Part shown: positions 39,489 to 46,929 of the stretch, piece after piece | How positions within the stretch are numbered: the stretch's first letter is position 1 | Layout: each line of letters begins with the position of its first letter | NCBI GenBank assembly: GCA_002408085.1 | Contig: DHQL01000007.1 | Span: forward strand, 144,151 to 192,082 | DNA from: Spirochaeta sp. UBA5339 | Lineage (GTDB): Bacteria; Spirochaetota; Spirochaetia; DSM-2461 | Direction: 5' to 3' | Length of the DNA stretch: 47,932 nt | Translations under genes and position numbers: made by a program | The notes under the pieces: model-generated | Told to the model about the DNA's origin: nothing | Seen by the model: only the letters and a program-made list of their open reading frames with translations | Database searches by the model: none

Positions 39489-40631
39489 TTGGACTCACTT
39501 AGAAAATTTGTCTGCCCCGAGTTTGTTTTCGGCTCCGGGGCTGTTTCTCTTGCCGGCCGCTATGCGGATCTTCTGGGTGGTTCACGGGTTCTGCTTGTAA
39601 CGGATCCCGGAATAAGGGAATCCGGCTGGGCCTCTGCGGTTCAGGACTCTCTGGAGGAGCGGGGTCTCAACTATGAGATCTTTGACCATATTTCGCCCAA
39701 TCCCCGTGACTTTCAGGTCACTGAGGGAGCGGAGTTCTATCAGGAAAAAAACTGCGATGTGATTGTTGCCGTGGGCGGAGGCTCCGTGCTCGACGCTGCC
39801 AAGGGCATCGGCATCGTTGTTTCCAACGGAGGAGACATCCTCGACTATGAGGGGGTGGATGCCATCCCCGATCCCATTCCTCCTCTGGCCTGTATTCCCA
39901 CAACCTGCGGCAGCTCCGCCGATGTCAGCCAGTTCGCCATAATCAACGACACCAAAGGAAAGAGAAAAATCGCCATTATCTCCAAGGCGGTGGTTCCCGA
40001 TATCGCCCTGGTTGATCCGGATACCCTGGAAACCATGGACGATGAGCTGATGGCTGCGGTCAGTCTGGATACCCTGACCCACTCCATCGAGGCCTATGTC
40101 TCCATGGCCCACTCCTTTATTACCGACCGCCATGCCCTCGGGGCCATCTCTCTTCTGGGAGAGCACTTTATTCCCGCCCTGATGCACAGGGATAACCGGG
40201 AATATCAGGCCGCCATGATGCAGGCCTCCCTTGAAGCCGGTCTCGCCTTTTCCAACGCCAGCCTGGGACTGGTCCATGCCATGGCCCATATTCTGGGAGG
40301 TTTGAAGGACTTCCCCCACGGTATCTGCAACGGTCTTCTTCTCCAGAACGTCTGCGACTTCAACTATGATGCCTGCCCCGAGCGTTACGATATGATCGCA
40401 ACCTGCCTCGGCGGAGACCCCGGCGGCGGAAGGGAAGCCCTCCTTAAGGCCATCGGCAATCTGGTGGAGGCCAGCGGCATCAGAGAGGATCCGTCCCGCT
40501 TTGCCCTGAGTCAGGGGGAGTGCCGGACCCTGGCTGAACTCTCCCTGAAGGATGCCTGCATTGTTACCAATCCCAAAGAACCGGATGTGAAGGAGATAGC
40601 CTCGCTCTATGAAAAAACCTTCAGGGTCTGA
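39489..40631 (+). CDS. Iron-containing alcohol dehydrogenase
   Basis: The product has 380 residues from TTG 39489, five bases after GGGGG. It belongs to the group III (iron-dependent) alcohol dehydrogenases: 'VGGGSVLDAAKGIGI' (95-109) binds NAD(P), and Asp194, His198 ('DTLTHSIEAY'), His263 and His277 ('HAMAHILGGLKDFPHGICN') form the metal site. The enzyme interconverts alcohols and aldehydes or reduces ketones; specificity (ethanol, butanol, diols) is not readable. The N-terminal 'FVCPEFVFGSGAV' is usual for the family. The ribosome site is buried in a hairpin. Its last 23 bases overlap the start of the PAS kinase gene, which suggests linked expression. Confidence 0.92.
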   Translation: MDSLRKFVCPEFVFGSGAVSLAGRYADLLGGSRVLLVTDPGIRESGWASAVQDSLEERGLNYEIFDHISPNPRDFQVTEGAEFYQEKNCDVIVAVGGGSVLDAAKGIGIVVSNGGDILDYEGVDAIPDPIPPLACIPTTCGSSADVSQFAIINDTKGKRKIAIISKAVVPDIALVDPDTLETMDDELMAAVSLDTLTHSIEAYVSMAHSFITDRHALGAISLLGEHFIPALMHRDNREYQAAMMQASLEAGLAFSNASLGLVHAMAHILGGLKDFPHGICNGLLLQNVCDFNYDACPERYDMIATCLGGDPGGGREALLKAIGNLVEASGIREDPSRFALSQGECRTLAELSLKDACIVTNPKEPDVKEIASLYEKTFRV

Positions 40632-41901
40632 TTCGGACTGGAAACGGCTCCGGGAACAGATTATCGGTCTTGGTGAGGAGAGCCACAAAAAGAACTACTT
40701 TCCAGCCCTGAAACAGTCCAGGGACGATCTTGTCCGCTTCCGGGGTATTATCGAAGAAATTCCCGATATGGTCCTGATAACAGATGAAGAGGGTGAAATC
40801 CTCGATTTGAACAGGGCCGCCGAATCGGTGTTCTCCAGGAGCCGGAAGGAACTGATGCAGATGAATGCAAAGGAGCTGGTGGAGGGACAGTTCGAAGAGA
40901 TCAGCAGCGATGAAGAGGCCGGGTACGCCAGAAACAAGATTTACTATACAGAAGAGAAGGGAGAGAAGGTCTACCGGGAGCTGGACGTCCGTTCGGTAAG
41001 GGTCAATCAACGGCAGTTCCTGGTCGTTATCGGCCGTGATATCACTAACAGGTATCTTGCTGAAGAGGAACTCAAGAAACTGAATGAAACGCTGGAGGAG
41101 GAGGTCGCCAGACGGACCGAATCCATAGAGAAGCAGATGGTTCTTCTTCGTGAGACTCAGGAGCAGTTGATAATCTCGGAAAAGATGGCGGTCCTGGGTA
41201 CCCTTGTGGCCGGAGTGGCCCATGAGATAAACAATCCCCTGGGCATCGGCATAACCGCATCAAGCGCCCTGCAGAACCGGGTCGATATTATCTCCCGGGC
41301 CGTATCGGACGGCAGCCTTACCGAGGAGGCCTTTACGGAGTTTCTGGCTGACCTGAAGGAGTCTACAGGGCTGATTCAGAACAATCTGGAGCGGGCGGGT
41401 GAGCTTGTGAAGTCCTTCAAGCAGGTTGCCGTCGATCAGAGCAATGAGCAGACCAGAACGGTTAATATGATGGAGTATCTTGGAGAGGTGGTGCAGAGCC
41501 TCTATCCCCAGTGGAAGAAGCACAAGGTTGTTGTCTCGGGAGACCGTACCATCAGAATTGAAACAGTTCCCGGAGACTGGTCACAGGTGATTACCAACCT
41601 GATTCTCAATTCTGTTGCCCATGGTTTCCGGGGACTTGCCGGAGGAGGAGAGGTCAAGATCGATCTGGAGCAGGAAAAGAACTCTCTGGTTCTTGTCTAC
41701 AGGGACAACGGCTGGGGGCTGGAAGAGGGACAGGCGGAGAAGATCTTCGATCCCTTCTATACCACCGCCCGGGAGAGCGGCGGGACAGGCCTGGGAATGC
41801 ACATTGTCTATAATATTTTGACTTTGAAGATGGGAGGGAGTATCCGTTATGTCAGGGAGGATACTCCGGGGGTCTGTTTCAGAATCCAGGTGCCCCTTTA
41901 G
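40609..41901 (+). CDS. Cytoplasmic PAS-sensor histidine kinase
   Basis: The product has 430 residues and no membrane segment. A PAS domain (about 45-150, 'IIEEIPDMVLITDEEGEILDL') leads by a coiled coil (about 155-190) to a kinase core with the phosphorylation motif 'AGVAHEINNPLGIG' and the ATP-binding N ('LILNSVAHGF'), G1 ('DNGWGL') and G2 ('GGTGLGMHIVYNI') boxes. No receiver is attached and no response regulator lies next to it. It overlaps the alcohol dehydrogenase gene by 23 bases, so it may sense redox or metabolic state related to that enzyme; this is inference. Start ATG 40609 lies inside the previous gene, where GGAGATAG is a possible ribosome site. Confidence 0.88.
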   Translation: MKKPSGSDSDWKRLREQIIGLGEESHKKNYFPALKQSRDDLVRFRGIIEEIPDMVLITDEEGEILDLNRAAESVFSRSRKELMQMNAKELVEGQFEEISSDEEAGYARNKIYYTEEKGEKVYRELDVRSVRVNQRQFLVVIGRDITNRYLAEEELKKLNETLEEEVARRTESIEKQMVLLRETQEQLIISEKMAVLGTLVAGVAHEINNPLGIGITASSALQNRVDIISRAVSDGSLTEEAFTEFLADLKESTGLIQNNLERAGELVKSFKQVAVDQSNEQTRTVNMMEYLGEVVQSLYPQWKKHKVVVSGDRTIRIETVPGDWSQVITNLILNSVAHGFRGLAGGGEVKIDLEQEKNSLVLVYRDNGWGLEEGQAEKIFDPFYTTARESGGTGLGMHIVYNILTLKMGGSIRYVREDTPGVCFRIQVPL

Positions 41902-41907
41902 AGTTTC

Positions 41908-41927
41908 CCGGGGTGGTATAGCCCCGG
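41908..41927. terminator. Hairpin between convergent kinase and era genes
   Basis: CCGGGG-TGGTATAG-CCCCGG sits between the stops of the histidine kinase (41901) and era (41937). No T tract; it may stop transcription from either side. Confidence 0.5.
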
Positions 41928-41936
41928 TTACAGAAG

Positions 41937-42809
41937 CTATTTCAGCATACCTTTCAGCAGATAGTCCTTCCGTCTCCATCTGGGGTTAACCTTTACACGA
42001 AGGTCCAGGCGCACCTTGTAGTTGAAGATCTTCTTGAACTCCTTCAGCGAGGCAATTCTGATCCACTTGATACGCTTTCCCTCTTTACCAACCACAATAC
42101 CCACCTGGGACTCGGACTCAACGGTGAGGAATGCCCGGACCCAGAGTTCGTTCTCCTTCATCTCTGTATCGGCGATCTCCACATAGAGGGCGTGGGGAAT
42201 CTCGTCGCTCACCTGGCTGATCGCCTTCTCCCGGATAATTTCCGCTATACGGAACTCGGGCTCCTGGTCGGTGTAGTAGTCCTCAGGATACATAAGTTCT
42301 CCCTCGGGAGCCAGCTCGATCAGACGGTCCCGCAGGGCGTCCACTCCGGTTCCCTCCAGGGCGGATGTCTCCATCAGGGCGTCAGGATGCACATTGACCG
42401 AGAGAAGTCCCCGGATCTCCGAGAGGTACACGGATTTCTGGTCTGTTTTATTTATAACAAGAAGAACGGGCTTGTCCTTCTGCTTCTTGAGGATCTGGAT
42501 GATCTCCTGCTCCTCGGGACCGGGAGTTCTGGTGGCATCCACGACGTAGAGAACCATGTCCGCCTCTTCCAGGGAGGAGTGAACAACGTCCTTGAGGTAG
42601 TTGTTGAATTTCCGGTCCGAGTGGTGAAAACCGGGAGTATCGATAAAAACCAGCTGACCTTCCTCTTCGGTTACAATCCCCCGGATCTTGTTCCTTGTGG
42701 TCTGGGGAACATCCGCTGTGATGGATACTTTTTCGCGGCACAGGGCGTTGAGAAGGGTGGACTTTCCCGCGGAGGGGCGTCCGATTATAGCAACAAATGC
42801 TGATTTCAT
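41937..42809 (-). CDS. era: GTPase Era, ribosome assembly factor
   Basis: The product has 290 residues, the normal size for Era. The GTPase domain shows G1 'GRPSAGKST' (10-18), G2 region 'PQTTRNKI', G3 'DTPGFH' and G4 'NKTD'. The C-terminal KH domain (about 200-290) carries the RNA-binding pattern ('VGIVVGKEGKRIKWI'). Era binds the 3' end of 16S rRNA and 30S subunit and helps its maturation. Start is ATG 42809. It is divergent from clpP with 109 bases between the starts. Confidence 0.96.
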   Translation of the reverse strand: MKSAFVAIIGRPSAGKSTLLNALCREKVSITADVPQTTRNKIRGIVTEEEGQLVFIDTPGFHHSDRKFNNYLKDVVHSSLEEADMVLYVVDATRTPGPEEQEIIQILKKQKDKPVLLVINKTDQKSVYLSEIRGLLSVNVHPDALMETSALEGTGVDALRDRLIELAPEGELMYPEDYYTDQEPEFRIAEIIREKAISQVSDEIPHALYVEIADTEMKENELWVRAFLTVESESQVGIVVGKEGKRIKWIRIASLKEFKKIFNYKVRLDLRVKVNPRWRRKDYLLKGMLK

Positions 42810-42918
42810 GTCTCTTTCCTTTCAGGAGAAATTGCCTTTTCCTGACATTTTGAATATATTTTGTGAAAGGCCGGGTCGATATATGCGGCTCGATGCAAGC
42901 TACTAAGGAGACTATACA

Positions 42919-43527
42919 ATGATCAGACGTCTGGAGGAAGAGGGAAAACAGCAGAAATCCGAAGGTGAACAGGATGCCCTTTCCCAGAAAATGCTCAAGA
43001 CCAGAACAATTCTTGTTTCGGGCGAGATAAACAAGGAACTGGCGGAGAGAGTGATCAAACAGCTCCTGCTGCTGGAAGCCGACAGCGATGATCCCATCAA
43101 GGTCTTTATCGACTCTCCCGGAGGAGATGCAGACGCGGGATTCGCCATCTACGATATGATGCGCTTTATCAAACCCGATGTGTACACTGTGGGTATGGGG
43201 CTTGTAGCCTCGGCTGGTTCCATCATTCTGCTGGCCGCACCCCTGGAGAGAAGAATCGGACTTCCCAACTCTCACTACCTGATACACCAGCCCCTGAGCG
43301 GTATCCGCGGAGTGGCTACGGAGATCGAGATTCATGCCAACGAGCTGGAAAAGCTGAGAGTGAAGATCAACAAACTGATTGCCGAAGAGACCGGTGTGGA
43401 TGAGGATCAGGTCAGCAAGGATACAGACAGAGACTACTGGATGAACGCCGATGAGGCTCTGGACTACAAACTTGTCAGCTCTGTGATCTCCACAAGAGAA
43501 GAACTGGAAAAGATCGAAAAGAAGTAG
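42919..43527 (+). CDS. clpP: ATP-dependent Clp protease proteolytic subunit (ClpP-type)
   Basis: The product has 202 residues. The serine protease triad is present: Ser98 in 'GLVASAGSIILLAA', His123 in 'YLIHQPLSG' and Asp172 in 'TDRDYWMNADEA'; 'DSPGGD' (65-70) forms the oxyanion region. The N-terminus (1-30) is charged and lacks the usual ClpP processing sequence, and the active-site segment reads VASAGS rather than the common AASMGA, so it may be a second paralogue of the ClpP2 kind. It would degrade proteins fed by ClpX, ClpA or ClpC. AAGGAG precedes ATG 42919. A strong terminator follows at 43605-43629. Confidence 0.92.
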   Translation: MIRRLEEEGKQQKSEGEQDALSQKMLKTRTILVSGEINKELAERVIKQLLLLEADSDDPIKVFIDSPGGDADAGFAIYDMMRFIKPDVYTVGMGLVASAGSIILLAAPLERRIGLPNSHYLIHQPLSGIRGVATEIEIHANELEKLRVKINKLIAEETGVDEDQVSKDTDRDYWMNADEALDYKLVSSVISTREELEKIEKK

Positions 43528-43604
43528 ATTTTGACCTGATTATTCTCCAGTCCCCATAAACCCGAAGTTCCTCCGTGGGCTTCGATACGGGAAAAAGTAG
43601 AAAG

Positions 43605-43629
43605 CCGGCCTGAAAAGGGCCGGTTTTTT
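43605..43629 (+). terminator. Intrinsic terminator after clpP
   Basis: CCGGCC (43605-43610), a 7-base loop, GGCCGG (43618-43623) and six T residues. The next gene starts 35 bases later. Confidence 0.9.
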
Positions 43630-43663
43630 GAATTCCGGGGCCGCTTCCGGCCCTGACAGGGGT

Positions 43664-44695
43664 ATGAAGATCCTGATCTATTTATTCCTGTTCTGCACTC
43701 TCTGTACCGGCTGCCTTCTTCCCGAGGATACGGGAGCCGAAGGTCTCACCATTGTAAGCTGGAATGTCCAGAACCTCTTCGATGAGGTCTCCGACGGAAA
43801 TGAGTATGACGAGTATAACCCGGAGAAGGGGGAGTGGGATGAGCAGAAGATGCGGATCAAGCTGGAGAACCTTACGGAGCTCCTTCTCACCCTGGACGGG
43901 GGGCTCCCGGATATTCTCCTCCTCCAGGAGGTGGAAAACACACGGGTCCTGGATATTCTGGATGAGGAGTATCTTGGTGATGTCTATTCCTACCGGGAGG
44001 CATGGAAGGACCGGGACTCGGCCATCGCCTGCGGTATTCTTTCAAAGCCGGTTCCCGGCAGGATTCATCTGCACTTTCCCGGGGAGTGGGGCGGCCGTGC
44101 CCTGCGCCCTGTGGTTGAGATTCACTTCGATCTGGGGAGCGAGACCCTGGTGGTTTTCAACAATCACTGGAAATCCCGGAGTGGAGGTCAGCTGGCCACC
44201 GAGGAGGGGCGTATCCGATCGGTGGAAGTTCTGGTCTCCCGTATCCGGGAACTTCGGAGCGAGGGGTATAATGACATAATCGTGGCGGGAGATCTGAACG
44301 GGTCTGCCGAAGACTATCGCAGCGGAGGAAGCAGAACCGCCCAGGTGCCTGTGGATGCCCTCTTTGATACTCCCTGGGAGGAGAGTCTCCATATTGCTTC
44401 AGATAAGGCGGACACCTTTATGGAAAGCACCCGGGTTATTCTCTTTGATCCCTGGAAGGATATGGACCGGGAGGGAAGCTACTTTTTTCAGAACCGCTGG
44501 ATGAAGCTGGATCACATTATGCTCAGCCGCGGGCTTCTGGACGGTGAGGGATTGAACTATGGCGACGCCTCCTGCATCTCTCTTCCTGTGAACAGCAGTG
44601 ATGAGGGACGACCCCTGGTATGGGAGAGCTGGCGGGAGGCGGGCTGCTCCGATCACTTTCCCCTCTTTCTCTCTCTTACTCCCGCGTCTCCCTGA
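43664..44695 (+). CDS. Exported endonuclease/exonuclease/phosphatase-family lipoprotein
   Basis: The product has 343 residues from ATG 43664. A TTG at 43628 would add 12 residues but lies inside the clpP terminator. The N-terminus 'MKILIYLFLFCTLCTGCLLPED' is a signal peptide with a lipobox-like end at Cys17, so the protein is probably anchored outside the cytoplasmic membrane. The body is an EEP (DNase I-like) domain: 'IVSWNVQNLFDE' (Asn), 'DILLLQEVENT' (Glu), 'FNNHWKSRSGG' (Asn/His), 'VAGDLNGSAEDY' (Asp/Asn) and 'CSDHFPLFLSL' (Asp/His) give the full set of metal and catalytic residues. It may degrade extracellular DNA or act as a phosphodiesterase; the substrate is not known. Confidence 0.87.
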   Translation: MKILIYLFLFCTLCTGCLLPEDTGAEGLTIVSWNVQNLFDEVSDGNEYDEYNPEKGEWDEQKMRIKLENLTELLLTLDGGLPDILLLQEVENTRVLDILDEEYLGDVYSYREAWKDRDSAIACGILSKPVPGRIHLHFPGEWGGRALRPVVEIHFDLGSETLVVFNNHWKSRSGGQLATEEGRIRSVEVLVSRIRELRSEGYNDIIVAGDLNGSAEDYRSGGSRTAQVPVDALFDTPWEESLHIASDKADTFMESTRVILFDPWKDMDREGSYFFQNRWMKLDHIMLSRGLLDGEGLNYGDASCISLPVNSSDEGRPLVWESWREAGCSDHFPLFLSLTPASP

Positions 44696-44717
44696 GATCT
44701 GATGGAAAACTGTCGGG

Positions 44718-44738
44718 GCAATGGTCCCATACCATTGC
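44718..44738. promoter_or_regulatory. 8-bp inverted repeat upstream of the aminopeptidase gene
   Basis: GCAATGGT-CCCAT-ACCATTGC is a perfect inverted repeat 22 bases after the EEP gene stop and 66 before ATG 44805. It has no T tract, so it may be an operator or an RNA hairpin rather than a terminator. Confidence 0.4.
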
Positions 44739-44804
44739 ACAGCACTTTGAATTTTCCCCGTCAATGGGTGATAATGGTCACATTATATCTCTGGAGATTT
44801 TAAA

Positions 44805-46016
44805 ATGATTGATTACAGTGACTATGCCCGTATTGTCCTTAAAAACGGTGTAAACCTGAAGAAGGGACAGAACCTTCTTATATCCTGCAACGCAGGAAAC
44901 TATGATATGGCCCGGACTCTTGCGGTGGAGGCCTATGCAATGGGTGCGGGGTTTGTGGATATATCGGTAAATGACAACTACGTGCTTAAAGCAAGGCTTG
45001 CCGCCCAGAGCGGAGAGAGCCTTGAATATATACCCAACTACGAGGTGGTCCGGGCCCATCAGTTTCTTTCCGAGGACTGGGCCCGGATCAGAATCGACAG
45101 CAGCGAGGAGCAGGATGTTCTGGCCGGAGTGGACAGTTCAAAGCTGGGAACCCATTCCAAGGCCTCACGGAAGACCCTGAACTTCTACAGCAAGTCCCTG
45201 ATGAACGGTGAACACTCCTGGTGTGTCATCTGTGCCCCCGGTCCCGAGTGGGCCAGGAAGGTTCTTGGTGAGAAGGGAACGGCTGAGGAACTCTGGAATG
45301 TGCTGAAGCCCATCCTCCGTCTGGATACCCCCGATCCCGCCAAAGCATGGGAGGACCACGGCAGTGAGCTTCAGCGGCGCTGCGAAGCCCTCGACGGTAT
45401 GAGACTGGATCGTCTCCACTTTGAGGCCGAGGGAACCGATCTGACCATCGGACTCAGCCCGAAGAGCTGCTGGCTGGGGGGCGGAGCCGATTTGCCAGAC
45501 GGACGCAGGGTATTCAACAATATGCCCACCGAAGAGGTTTTTACAACTCCCGACCTCAGTAGAACCGAAGGTCGTGTTCAGGTTACCAGGGAGCTGAAGG
45601 TTCTGGAGACTCCGGTAGTGGGAGCCTGGTTTCAGTTTGAGGAGGGACGGGTCATCGACTTCGGCGCCGAGAAGGGTGCGGATGTTCTGAAGACCTTTAT
45701 TGAGATGGACGAGGGGGCATCGGCTCTGGGAGAGGTGGCCCTGGTGGATGAAAACTCTCCCATCGCCGCAAGCGGACTCCTCTTTGGTTCCATCCTCTAC
45801 GATGAAAACGCCTCCTGCCATATCGCTCTGGGAGCGGGATATCCCCCGGGAATGAACCTGGGCAGCGTGAGTGAAGAGGACAGCCGGGAAGCGGGATGCA
45901 ACACCTCACTGGTGCATACGGATTTTATGATCGGTTCTCCCGACCTGAATGTGACCGGCTACGGCAGTGACGGGAAGGAGTACCCTGTTATCAGAAAAGG
46001 GAACTTTGTTCTCTAG
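44805..46016 (+). CDS. M29-family metallo-aminopeptidase
   Basis: The product has 403 residues, typical for the M29 (AmpS/aminopeptidase T) family. The C-terminal half holds the metal-site segments: 'FNNMPTEEVFTTPD' (Glu), 'ALGEVALVDENSPI' (Glu), 'CHIALGAGYP' (His) and 'NTSLVHTDFMIGSPDLNV' (His and Asp). It removes N-terminal amino acids from peptides in the cytoplasm, with a pair of Zn or Co ions. GGAG lies nine bases before ATG 44805. Its stop overlaps the last bases of the convergent rmuC gene. Confidence 0.93.
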   Translation: MIDYSDYARIVLKNGVNLKKGQNLLISCNAGNYDMARTLAVEAYAMGAGFVDISVNDNYVLKARLAAQSGESLEYIPNYEVVRAHQFLSEDWARIRIDSSEEQDVLAGVDSSKLGTHSKASRKTLNFYSKSLMNGEHSWCVICAPGPEWARKVLGEKGTAEELWNVLKPILRLDTPDPAKAWEDHGSELQRRCEALDGMRLDRLHFEAEGTDLTIGLSPKSCWLGGGADLPDGRRVFNNMPTEEVFTTPDLSRTEGRVQVTRELKVLETPVVGAWFQFEEGRVIDFGAEKGADVLKTFIEMDEGASALGEVALVDENSPIAASGLLFGSILYDENASCHIALGAGYPPGMNLGSVSEEDSREAGCNTSLVHTDFMIGSPDLNVTGYGSDGKEYPVIRKGNFVL

Positions 46017-46849
46017 ATCTCGTCTTTTTCGCTGAGGCGGCCGATGGTGGAGTCCAGTTCCGATAGACGGGCTCCGCTCTCGTCCCAGGCTTTCTGGAAG
46101 TTCTTCAGATGGGTCGCCGCCACCTGGTGCTGGCGTCTGAAACTTTCATAATCGGTCTTCAGCTGGGCGATAAGCTGCATAATCTCCCGGCTCTTTGAGG
46201 AGAAGCTGAATCCTCTGAAGCCGTAGGCCGCCGTCTGCAGGTAGGTGAAGAGGGAGGAGGGCCCTGAGGGGATGATTCCCATGGCCAGAAGCTCCTCCAT
46301 CAGTGAGCCGCTGCCGGCGATAAAGACCCGGTAGTAGACGTTCTCCGAAGGGATGTACATCATGGCAAAGGGCATGGTGCCCTCCCGGGGGAGGATGTAC
46401 TTTTCGGCGATGGACCGTCCGTGGTTCAGAAAGATTTTCCGTATGCTCCTGGGGATCTCCACCTCGGGAGCACTTTCCTTGAGGGAAGCCATCTGTTCCA
46501 GGGGGAATTTGGCATCAACCGCCACCTTGTAGCTTCCCATGCGGATCACCGCATCAGCCCGCTGTCCTCCTGAAAAGGGGTATTGGAACTCATAGCCCTC
46601 CCGGGGGAGGCGGTTGCGGATCAGGTCCTCCATCATGGTCTCTCCCAGGCCGCCCCTGAGACGGGGGGAGTGGAAGACCCGGTTCATCTCATCCACCTGT
46701 CGGACCAGCTGATCCAGCTGCTCCAGTCTCTGTCCCATGGCGAGAAGGCCTCTCTCGGCGCTGTCGCCCCGGCCGGTTCTGCGGCGGAGCAGGAGAAGAA
46801 GCAGGAGTCCGCAGATAAGAGCCAGTGCAAGTATAATGTATCTTTCCAT
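46013..46849 (-). CDS. rmuC: RmuC-family protein (short form)
   Basis: The product has 278 residues. A membrane anchor (about 4-21, 'YIILALALICGLLLLLLL') and a short coiled coil lead to the RmuC nuclease-like core with 'RLRGGLGETMMEDLI' (about 64), 'GGQRADAVIRMG', 'VAVDAKFPLEQM' and 'FAMMYIPSENVYY'. RmuC proteins limit DNA inversions or degrade foreign DNA; the mechanism is not well defined. E. coli RmuC is about 475 residues; this version lacks most of the long N-terminal coiled coil. Stop 46013 overlaps the aminopeptidase stop by 4 bases. Confidence 0.88.
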   Translation of the reverse strand: MERYIILALALICGLLLLLLLRRRTGRGDSAERGLLAMGQRLEQLDQLVRQVDEMNRVFHSPRLRGGLGETMMEDLIRNRLPREGYEFQYPFSGGQRADAVIRMGSYKVAVDAKFPLEQMASLKESAPEVEIPRSIRKIFLNHGRSIAEKYILPREGTMPFAMMYIPSENVYYRVFIAGSGSLMEELLAMGIIPSGPSSLFTYLQTAAYGFRGFSFSSKSREIMQLIAQLKTDYESFRRQHQVAATHLKNFQKAWDESGARLSELDSTIGRLSEKDEI

Positions 46850-46929
46850 ATTCTCCCCTTGTCAGCCTTTGGGGGCTTTATTCCCTGCAGCAGTCGGAAG
46901 CAGAGGCATGCCAGTCCATCCGGGCCGGA

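Noticed and set aside
39582..40688. Open frame of about 368 codons antisense to the alcohol dehydrogenase gene
   Set aside because: The plus strand encodes a clear metal-dependent dehydrogenase; the antisense frame has no family features.
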